A program made the translations under genes and the position numbers. Positions 28,582 through 40,500 of a stretch of 64,000 nt of DNA are shown here, piece by piece. The notes under the pieces were generated by a model. The model made no database searches and was not told where the DNA came from. It worked only from the letters and a program-made list of their open reading frames with translations. The stretch comes from Serripes groenlandicus. Taxonomy: Eukaryota; Mollusca; Bivalvia; Cardiida; Cardiidae. Every line of letters starts with the position of its first letter. Positions within the stretch are counted from its first letter, which is position 1. The stretch lies in NCBI GenBank assembly GCA_031761405.1, contig JASEVX010000003.1, positions 66,000,150-66,064,149 of the forward strand, given 5' to 3'.

Positions 28582-31500
28582 GTAGGCGTTTTATTCTTAT
28601 GTCATTTCGGTAACCTATTTGAGCGTTCTCTAAGCACCATCAAAAGGACTATCTAATCCCTCTTTGCTCAGACTCTCTGCAATTATTTCAATGTTTTTCT
28701 TTCAAAGTTCACTTACATCAACTCTTGGTTCATTTTAAACATTCTTTATTGTGCTATACTTATTTGGACCTTGTACTATGCTTTATAGGCACATTTCGTG
28801 TCCGATTACTTATAGTTACTTTAGAGGTATGTTGGAGATTTCGTCTAACTACCATTTCGTATAACTGATACTATAGAGTAAATGGGGTACAGATTTCGTC
28901 TAACTACCATTTCGTATAACTGATACTTTAGAGTAAATGGGGTAGAGATTTCGTCTAACTTATAAATAAGAAGGATTATTATGTCTTATATGTAATATAT
29001 ACTTAGAAACTGAATATTATAATTGTTTATAAACTCGATTAATAAATATCACTTACGATGTATTGTCAAATGTGTTCTTATAGTAATAATAAGTTGTTAT
29101 TCATTACAGAATAGAATAGAATAGGACGTGTAACCTTTCACCAATGGGCTATCAGTCTATGTGGAAAAGCAGCTAGTTGTTTGGAAAGTATGTTTTGTGG
29201 AGTACTTGTGTGAGAAAACCAGGAAACATATGAGTCTACGTGAACTGGCCGCCGTGATATGACTGAAAAATTGTTGAAAACGGCTTTTAACCCAATTAAT
29301 CAATGTTCCTTTCCCACAATATTGATTGTCATAGAGTCGAAAGCATGGAACAGGTTACATACAAGTTTCGACTAAAAGGTAAACCTGTACTGTCGAACAA
29401 AAAACGTAGTTCTTCTTTTCCCACAATGTTGGTTGTGATGAGATGAAATGTGATATCTTTTCCCATAATAAACAGCCAGCTATTACGAGTCTGCAGTCCG
29501 ATCTCTGGTATGGAGATAGTTGGGAGTTCAGACAGATTTCACGATGAGGAATGATTTTACAAACCCACATGCCTACAACATATATTTTGTATATGTATTT
29601 ATGTTTGTCAATGACTATGTACTTTGTATGTATACGTCAAAGATTATTCTGTTATATAAAATGTTGTTATGTTAAAAATATGTAAATAATAAGAAGAAAC
29701 AAGTAGATAGGAAATAAAAAAGAGAATAAAGTTATCATTGTGGGAAAATGATTGGAAACATTGAAGACAAAATCTCCGAGGGATGTATTGAGCGTTTACT
29801 GTAAATATTAAATTAAATGATAACAAATACAAATTAAAATCATAAAATGTTCAAACTAATTGAAATAGTTTGTAGTCTTTCACTGTAATTGGCCAATCAA
29901 CACCTTACTATAAGTATAACACCTTCATATCGATATAGATTATACAGTACTATACTCGATAAGTTAGACAAAATCTCTACCCCATTTACTCTATAGTATC
30001 AGTTAGACGAAATCTCCAGAATCTGCTTTAGAGAGATTCTGATTATGTCCATGTTCACATGCAGTTGTGAGTGTTGTCCCTTAATTGGATAAAGCAATCT
30101 TAGACTCTCATCCATTTTTTACAAAGGTTTGATGCACTTTATGTTAATATATTGTCTTTAAAAATTGTCTAAAACAAAGAACGCCAAACAATGAAAACGA
30201 GGGGAACACCAGTCTTTTGGGACCAACTAGCTTTCCAACAGGAAGAAAGAAGAAGAACGAAATGGTGAAAATGTCCGTCTGATGTGGGGCATGAATCCAC
30301 CACACCAATAACATAAGCATTGCGCTCTTAGTCTTAAGTCTTACCAACTTAGCTAACCAGGCAACCATGTCTTGCCACCACATCTATACACTACACTCCT
30401 CGCCCTCTTAAACGTTGGGAACCAGACATCAACTTCAACAACTCCCACTACACACACCAGTAGCATTCAAGTTTACTTTAGATACCATTAAAATAAAATA
30501 AAATGGAGCCGATAATACAAGCTTGGTGCTCTTAGCATCTGAGCTAACCGGGCAATCATGTCTTGACCTCACATCTAGACATTACATCTACTAGTATTTA
30601 AAATGTTATAATTCTTATGTCAGTCAATACAGCTCGGTACTTAACAGCTTATAACAAGTATGCAGGAGACAGACGCCTTTGAAAATGTCAAGGTTTGATA
30701 ACAAATAATGTAAATGAAACTTTAATCTTTAAATAAAGTTGAAAACATTACGACAAAAGTAAAATGAGCATTAAATCTTTTTGCCACTATTTTTCAAAAA
30801 GTTGTCTGCTGCAGATGCGTCAATATTATAAACATGTATGTCATCATGTTGGATTTTTTTAAAACCAGGTCGATTGTAAAGGATAAGTGTATTTACCCAA
30901 TTTTCTCAACGTTAATAGTAATTGACATTCATGTATACTAATTTATGGCACGTTTTCTCATTACAATCTATTCTTGTGTTTTGTAGATTCCAGAAGCAAA
31001 AATGATTACAATGAAAGCCACATTGTTACTGCCAAAAAGGCCCCAAAGGTAATGTATCGTTTGTTACACAAAAGCACCATCATTATAAATAAGATAGATT
31101 ATTGTACAGATATTTAAATTTACCAAAATTATTATCCAGTCACCCATGTTAACCCATTCCCACCTGCAGACGCATTTTGATGCAATAGCAGAAGACGTCT
31201 TTGAAAGCATTGTAGCCAAAGGTGAAATTGCTTATGATTAGCAATATCTCCTTTGGCCACAATGTTTTCAACTTTATTTAACAATTAAGCTTTCTTTTAT
31301 GAAGATTTTTGTCACTATGTTTTCAAAGTCATCTGCTGCAGATTTGTTGTATGTGGGAATGAGTGAAGTGAAATTTCTTATCAGAAGTTTAAAGGCTTTT
31401 TAGCTATCCTAAGCATCATGTGTGGGGTGAGCTTTAATTGTGAAATAAGGCACATTTCCTAGCATAGTACTTGTTTGGTTACCCAGGAATCATGAATAAG

Positions 31501-34500
31501 TGAACAGTAGCCGTGATATAATTGAAATCATTTTGAAAACAGCATAAAATCCCAATAAACCAAACCCACATACTACAAATTTGCAACAGACTACTTTGAA
31601 ATCATCTGGAGAAAAATATGGAAAATCTTGTTCCTTATAAGTTTATTTTAACCCATTCCCTCATACGGCAATTCTGCAGCAGACAACTTTGAACGTATTT
31701 TGTCAAAAAATAGAAAATCTCCATAATTGAATAGATAACCTATGACAAAAAGTGGAAAACATTGTGGCAAAAGGAGAAATCGCATGTTTTGTGCAATTTC
31801 TTCTTTTGTCACTATGTTTTCAAAAAGCCGTCTGCTGCAGAGGCGTCAGAAAGCGTCTATATGAGAGAAAGGGTTAAAATAGAGTAAAAAACACTGTATG
31901 GCAAAATGAGAAATTGCCCATTATGAGCAATTTCTCCATTTGCCACAATGTTTTCAAAAACAGTTTGCTGCTGAGGTGTTTGGTAGTGGGAAAGGGTTAT
32001 ATGACTCGTTATAGCATTTTGTCGCTTGAATATGTTGGGGATTTAATTAATTGATTGGCAACTATTGGCACTTAACCCTTTACTTCACACAGACGACATT
32101 TGACGCCTGCTGTTGCAGACGACTTTTGAAAACATTGCAATAAAAGGTGAATTTGCTCAAAACGAGCAATTTCACCTTTTATTGCAATATTTTCAACTCT
32201 TTTTCAATATTTTTTTTTCGGTTTTCTAGATATATTGGTGAAATTGTTTGTATGATGATTGTTAAGCAGACGGCCTATGAAAAGCCATGTGAAGTAATGG
32301 GTTAAAAAAATTACCTGTTCCCAAATTGAAACACCTATGTTCTGAAACATATTTGCCTGATCCATTTCAGAACAAAGAGGGGATGTATTTTGTTCCCTTT
32401 GATGCTGAACTTGAATGTAAACAAAATGCGGTGGTGTATGACAGTAACACAACTAACTTGAATGAAAAAGGTAAATATTGAAGATGAGAAATAAAATAAG
32501 GACTGGTGGCATCTCTATTTTAAACAATTCTTCTAACTTTTCCATTTGCAGACACATTTTATACACATCTGCAGCAGACTGCTTTTGAAAACATTGTGGC
32601 AATAGGAAAAATAGCTCATGATGAGCAATTTCTCCATTTGCCACAATGTTTTCAACTCTATTCAATAACTATTTATTCATTTATAGAGATTCCATAATCT
32701 TATCTTGATGTTTTTAAACTTGTCTGCTTCAGATTTGTTGTATGAGGGAAAGGCTTGACCTCAAAATAAGATCAAATTCAAATCATCATAGATTTGATTT
32801 TAGACCAACAACTAACAACGATATTCTGGTTATTGAGCTCAGCCAGGAACATAGATAATTTTATCTACGTCCCTGCCTAGTAGCCAGCTAAAAGTTTCTA
32901 CGTACATGTTGATAAACTTTCATCCAGGTGTTCATGAGCTCCTGAATAATAGGCCAATATTTGATTAGATTTTGACAAACTCAATTTTTGACCGGCATAC
33001 ACATGTTTTGTGATGGTTTGGAACAATAGTTTTATCTAGTTAAAATAGCTGTTGGCTATGGACAGCTTCAAGGTGAAATAATTTTACGACATTGATATAT
33101 ACATTGGAGATCTAACAAGAACAAAGCTGTTTTAACCTTTGACAATGTAACCCTTTCCTTCCTACATTTTGATGCATCATTAGCAAACATCTGTAAACAT
33201 TGTGACAAAATGAGATCTTTAGAAATTATGAGCAATATCTCTTTTCTACCCTATTCAATTATTATACATTGTACTTTTATTGATGGATATTTTTCATAGT
33301 TTTGTATTGAGCCATTTTCAAAGTCTTTCTATACAGATATGTTGTTTGTGGGAAAGGGTTAAATGTGAAAGACTCCTTTTTTAAATCACAAAATCTGAAG
33401 GCTCTATGTGATCTTTTAGGATCACTCAACGTCTGTTGTCTGTTCAAATTTTCTTCTCTGAAACTAGGAGTCTGATTTCAAAATATTTTGCAGGAAATGT
33501 CCTTTGGTGGTCCTCTTTGAGAATTATTCTAAGGTTAAATTCTATATAGAACTTTGGTTGCTGCAGTAATTTTCGAGTGTTTTTTTGCATCTTGATAAAG
33601 ACCCAAGTTGTCGATAATTTGATAATTATAGAGTTTTACTTATGTAAAGTGTTTTGAAAACCTCTAGAATGAATGAATAATTACTGAAAAGAGTTGAAAA
33701 CACTGTGGCAAAAGGAGAAATTGTTCATGATGAGCAACACATTTTTCATAAGTTGTCTTCTGCAGAGGCATCAGAATGCAGCTTTATATGGGAAAGAGTT
33801 AACCCTTTCCCTCATACGACAATTCTGCAGCAGACGACTTTGAACGTATTTTGTCAAAACATAGAAAATCTCAATAATTGAATGGATAAAAAAGTGGAAA
33901 ACATTGTGGCAAAAGGAGAAATTGCTCGTTTTGAGCAATTTCTTCTTTTGTCACTATGTTTTCAAAAAAGCTGTCTGCTGCAGAGGCGTCAGAAAGCGTC
34001 TATATGAGGGAAAGGGTTAAAGCCCTCTTGACCCTCTTGTTTACTCGTCAGACGTTTTCATATTGGTGGTGACGATGATGGCAAGTGTTTTTAAATAATT
34101 TATTTTTTATAGGTGATGCATTTGAATGTGCAACTTTATTGTGGGATATGGGAAGCAGATCCAAGGTGTTTATATTGCAAGGTTTGTACTTTTTTAACTC
34201 ATGTCCTGATACACTGGACTTTTGACACTTCTGCAGAACATGTCTTTTGAAAACGTCGTTGGAAAAGGAAAAAAAATGCTAATTATGAATAATTTATATT
34301 GTTGATATCAAAGGGGCCTGGCAGGATAAATTAAAAACGTCGATTGAATAAAGCGCTATGTTTCAATATTTAGCTAAATTTATGTAACTTTAAACACTGG
34401 TCACCATGGTTTTATCTGCAAAAGATCAATTTACGGACAACAGACTTTAAATCATGACAAAAAGAGTCAAATCTGGCTGATGAGGAAGTTACATCACTTG

Positions 34501-37500
34501 TCTATGATTGTATAATAGAGTATTCATTTATAGCTAGACTATTTGAAGAATAAGGAAGCTATTACCCTCCCCCCAGCGTCGGCATCTGTGTTGATTAAAG
34601 TTTTTGACAAATACTAATATCTTCTATACCAACATATTTACTTCAAACTTGGCATACTTGTTTCTAATGACTATATACAGTTAAGAACATCATGAAATTG
34701 ACAATCTGAGCGGAACGTGATTGGATCGTGAGCGTGATTGGAACGAAGTTGGAACACTTTATGAGTGGAACGGACTTTTTCGCTCTGAACGAAACAATCA
34801 TAATGATTGCAAAAATCCAATCATTCGCTCATTGAACGGTTGCAACAAATATCCGATAATTATTTTACGAAACTATTTTATTAAAAGTCATATTTGTATA
34901 CTAAACTTTTGTTTTATAAGACACTCCAGTATCCGATAGAATTAGAATGTAACAGATATTATTAATATGATCATTTTCGTAATACGATTTGCTACTAACG
35001 ATTGTGCTGAAAAAACTCTAGATCGTTTGTTGATATTTAGGGTTAAGTAAAAATAAAAACGAAACAAAATTAATTTAAGCCAATCAAATCGTTGAACGGA
35101 TTTTGATCGAAAAAAAAGCGTTCCGTGTGAGCGTAAAAAAGCGCTCAATCTGAACGGAACGGAAAAAAGCAATCACAATGTTATGAATGAGTAAACGCTT
35201 TGGGAGCGGATTGGAACGTGAGCGGAACGGAGCGGAGCGTGAACGGTAAATTTGTCAATTTCAAGATGTTCTGAACTGTATATAGACAACTGCAGCAAGC
35301 AGTGTCCGACAAATCCATTGCCCGGAGCCCGCGGGCTACCACAATAATTGCCCGGGCTACTGTCATTTTCAAATGAAAGCCCGGCGGGCTACTGTTTATT
35401 CCCGTGTCTGGTAGCCCGGCTTAATTACTTACACACATGTCGTGTATAAACAGTGACTGTATGTTACATGCGAAAACCACTCGCTGTGACCATAAACAAA
35501 TCAATATCAGTAGGCGGAGTTACCAACCTGTCAGATCGAGTGGTTTCAGCCAACCGAATCGCTTCAGTAATAGTCAATTAACGTGATATATATACCCATT
35601 ACGGCGGTCCAATCATTAGTGACCATTGTTCCCTGGTGTTAATCCATGAATGATTGCGAATAACCAATGAAATTCAAATATTCCCTTAAACGTATTTTGA
35701 TCCATATTTCTACTTTCGGTATGCGATGTTTGCAAACTGGTGCAGACCGGTTCAGAAAGACGGAGAAGAAAATTGTCACCATGCAGAAGTTAATAAAATA
35801 AATTCGATCCAAATATTAAAGACAATACAATACGACCACTTCTAGATCTTATCTTGTCGTTAATCAAATATGAAACACCTTCATAATCGACATAGTATGC
35901 GATATGTCAAAGAAAATGTTTGGGATGAAATCTATAATGAATAATAAATGCCCAATCACGGCTTTGTTTACCAAAATTAATTAGCATAACCGGCGGGAAA
36001 AAAATCATATGACTTAATAATTGCGATTTCATTGGAAGAAATGAGAAATTGGGTCAATGACGTTAACGACCCGACGACCCCGATCAAGAGTGGACCCCGA
36101 TGTTTACATTCAACGCTGTTTACCGATTTCAAATTCTCAGTAGGGAACCATGATTAACATTGCGCAATTATCAAAATGGCGGCTATGTTGTGAATAATAC
36201 CGTAACACATGAAACAAATTTAACGTGTTACATGTGTTACGGTATTATTCGCGTCATTGTTTTTGACAATATTTTATGATTTAACCCTTTCCCTCATACA
36301 ACAATTCTGCAGCAGACGACTTTGAACATATTTTGTCAAAAAATAAAAAATATAATGGATAACCTATGACTAAGTGGAAAACATTGTGGTAAAAGGAGAT
36401 ATTGCTTGTTTTGATCAATTTCTTCTGTTGTCACTATGTTTTCAAAAAGCTGTCTGCTGCAGAGACGTCAGAGAGCGTCTATATGAGGGAAAGGGTTAAT
36501 AACTTCATTGAACCTGATAAATTTGACTTTTGGTTAATAAAATTGAATCTTATTTAATATGGCGTGCTTTGTAAAACTGACACTCGTATCGTATGCCCTG
36601 TTTCGGTGAGGGACCTAAATCGGTGACCTCCAATTTAAAGAGTTTATACTACATCATTTGTCACTAGCTTTTAAATCTTTTGTAAATATGGATAAAATAC
36701 ATACATTTTATGCAGAATATTTCAAATAACCTAGTGAAAAGTAATCTTGAAAATCTTTAGTACCAATTTTCTCCTATCTGTTAAGCTCTACCAAAAAGTC
36801 TTTTTTCCAAATTTCATTTTTTTTAACTGAATGCTGCACTTTAGGTCTTTTGCAACACAGTCATGTTATTTGAAATGGTCATTACCCTTAAATCATGTAC
36901 ATGGTGTGCTCTTAATATTATGTTTGTACAGAAGTAGAAAACAAAAATAATCATAAAACACTCATTGGCATCCGCGATATTTCGGGCTACCAGCTTCCAA
37001 ATCTGGTAGCCCAGTGGGCTACCAAACAATTCTGAAATTTGTCGGACACTGAGCAAGTCACATATATCGCTGTCATTTATATTTGTACAGATATGCATGC
37101 CCCTTTTTGTACTTATATTTTTGTAAAAACACATAACCTAAGCTATAACTTACCCATTTCTCAATATTTCTTCATCAAACTTTTAAATTATTTTGTTTAT
37201 CATATGACAACAGGGTTGTGATGCAACCAAGGTCACATTTGACAAAGTTATGCTCCTTTTTGTACTTGGATTTTGTCATGATAATTTAAAGTCGGCAATA
37301 CTGGTTGATATCAGAAAGGGATGATGTATTCAGTTTGAAAACGTCTCAAGAAAACAAAACAACTTAATGTATGATATACATTCAAATAATTACTCCATTT
37401 CTCCCTTTTCTCGCACAATTTGAAAAGGGCTTTCCTTCTAGTTTCCACAATCACACTTAGCTGTAAAAAGTTTCATTATCATAATCATAATTGTAATAGT

Positions 37501-40500
37501 TGATCATTCAGAATGATATTTCCCAATGATTTGTGATGTTTGATGTTAAACTTTTCCCTCAATTTTTGTGAAAAACAGTGTGGCATATGGAGAAATAGTT
37601 AATAATGAGCTGTTTCTCCTTTTTGCCATGATGTTTAGAAACTCATATCAAGAGTTCTTATATTATTTGCATAGATTTTCTATATTTGTGTCAAGATGTT
37701 TGTAAAGTCGTCTGCTGCAAATATGAATATATTTTTTTATTTCAGGAGGTTATGAAGAGTTCTCTGCTTTATATCCATTTCTCCGAACACAAAAAATTAT
37801 TTTCATGCCAAAGGTAAATATGCTGTCATATTAGAGTGGTAAGATTGAATTGAGCACTTAACGCTTTCCAATATGCAGTCACATAATTATGCAGCTGATG
37901 AATTTTGAAAACATTGTGGCAAAAGGAGAATTTTTTTAAATTCTATTCATTAATGATACTTTCATTTATAAAGATGTCAACCAGGGCTCTCAATCAGTAA
38001 TAAGTTTTAACCCTTTCCATCTTATAGACGCTTTCTGGCGCCTCTGCATCAGACAGCTTTTTGAAAATGTAGTGACAAAAGAAGGAATTGCTCAAAACAA
38101 GCAATTTCTCCTTTTGCCACAATGTTTACCACCTTTAGTCATGGGTTATCCATTCAAATATAGAGATTTTCTATATTTTGACAAAATATTTTCAAAGTCG
38201 TCTGCTGCAGAACTAACATATGAGGGAAAGGGTTAATGTGATTTCAGGATGATTCAATGTATGTATAAATGGTCCTGTAAAATACATGAAATTCCCAAGA
38301 AGTATAACTCTAGCATGATAATATTTTCTGATTATCTCCCTTTGTCTGTTTGGAGAATCAAGAAATTACTCGTAATTACTATAGCTCATCTTGGGTTTCA
38401 GACTAATCTTGGATTAATCACATGACTATTTATTTGTGTGATTGCTCATAAACAGTTTGCTACATACAACAAATCGGAGCAGATAACCAACAGTTGGAGC
38501 ATTCTCGCCAAAATTGTGGATAATCTATTTAACCCTTTCCCTCAAACGACAATTGTGCAGCAGACGACTTTGAACATATTTTATCAAAAAGTAGAAAATC
38601 TCTATAATTGAATGGATTACCTATGACTAAAAGTGGAAAAACATTGTGGCAAAAGGAGAAATTGCTCATTTTGAGCAATTTCTTCTTTTGCCACTATGTT
38701 TTCAAAAAGCTGTTTGCTGCAGAGGCGTCAAAAGCGTCCATATGAGGGAAAGTGTTAATTAAATGAAATTATAATTATTGAAAAGATTTGAAAACATTGT
38801 GGCAAATGGAGAAAATGCTCATCATGAGCAATTTCTCTATTTGTCACAATGTTTTAAAACGCCGTCTGCTGCAGCAGCCTCAGAAAGGGTCTGTATGTGA
38901 GAAAGTGTAAATCAGTGTTATACAAGTAACTGAATTCAAAAGCTTATATTCATCAACCATTGTTTAACCCTTTCCCTCATATAGACGCTTTCATAACAAG
39001 CAATTTCTCCTTTTGCCACAATGTTTTCCACTTTTAGTCATAGGTTATCCATTCAATTATAGAGAGTCGTCTGCTGCAGAATTGTTGTATGAGGGAAAGG
39101 GTTAATAACATGCAGTCAGTAATGTTTTGTTTCTTCACAAAGTAAGAATTGCCGGTAGATGTGGTCCCTTAATGTTTGTGCCATTGTATGTACGTATGTT
39201 AACCCTTTCCCTCTTGTAAATGTCTTTTGATGCATCTGCAGAACAAATGTTTTGAAAATATTGTGTTACAAGTAGAAATTGCTTATGATGAGTAATTTCT
39301 CCTTTTGCCACACTGTTTTCTTCTCCATTCAATGATTAAATATTCCTTTCTAGAGGTTTTCCATATTTTAACAAGATATTTTCAAAGTCATATGCAGCAG
39401 ATTTTGTTGTTTGTTGGAAAAAGGTTAACCCTTTCCAACAAACAGCCGCTTGAGCAGACGACTTTTAAAACCATTGTGGCAAAAGGAGAAATTACTCATT
39501 CATGAGCAATTTCTCCTTTTGCCACAATCCCTTCAACTTTATTCAATAATAATACTTTCATTTAAAGAGATTTTCCATAAGTTGTCTGCTGCAGATTTGT
39601 TGTATGTGTGAAAGGGTTAAAGTCTTTACTACATCATTTTTTTTAACTTAAAGGAGATGGATGAGATAAAGCCCTATCCCACAGAGATAGTTCCTGGTTT
39701 CCTCTACCTCGCAGACTGGAGACAGGGAAACGCCCACTACATACAGAAAGATCTAAAAGTAAAGTCACACATCAACTGTTGTGTCGAGTTGGAAACCATG
39801 TAAGTAGACTTACTTGTCAATCTCATTTAAACTAGACCGTCAGCCAATCCAATTGCCACTTACCAAATTGTTTGGCATAAAATGCGTTAGATAACCTAAA
39901 CAATAATGAGAATCAGTGATTGAAGAGTTTTCCAAATGTATAGGACCAAGCGTTGGTTGTATTGTGCGCTTTTATTATACAAAAAACGAAGCATTACGCT
40001 CATGAGAATTTTATAGGGTTAATTTTGAGACAACCTATTATGCGGTATCGTCAGATCTGATATACAGTGAAGTCTTTAGGTCTGATTTCAATAAGAGTGA
40101 CTTATTTGTATTGCTTATTGGATGTACTTGTTCACTTGATTTGGTACTTTTATTGTCATCTGCTTTGAAAATGTATATGGAAGATATTTGAATAGTTTAT
40201 CATGTTGTGTGTAAAGGAGATATTGCTTGTGATCAGCAATTTCTCTTACAGGCATATCGTTAAAATCTGTTTACCTCTATTTCATTTATATTTTACTAAT
40301 TGCCTTAGTAACAGATCCGTGGCTTTCTATCTAAAGATGAATTTGATTTTCAACTGAAAATAAAGACAAACACAATGGCATGTCATACTTGTATATCTGA
40401 TCAAGTTATCAGAGACATATGCTTTACTTGTTGTATTTATCATTATATTTATAGGTTATAATAACTATGATTTGTACAGAGAAATATGCATGACAGCCTA

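Larger units (their letters stand above)
35300..37051. mobile_element. 1.75-kb terminal-inverted-repeat element, AGCAAG target duplication
   Basis: CAGTGTCCGACAAAT at 35300-35314 and its exact complement at 37037-37051; AGCAAG directly repeated at 35294-35299 and 37052-37057. GGGCTAC motifs cluster beside both ends in both orientations, as expected for transposase-binding sites (inference). Contains a nested TTAA-MITE and a 20-bp perfect hairpin. No transposase frame, so non-autonomous. Confidence 0.85.
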
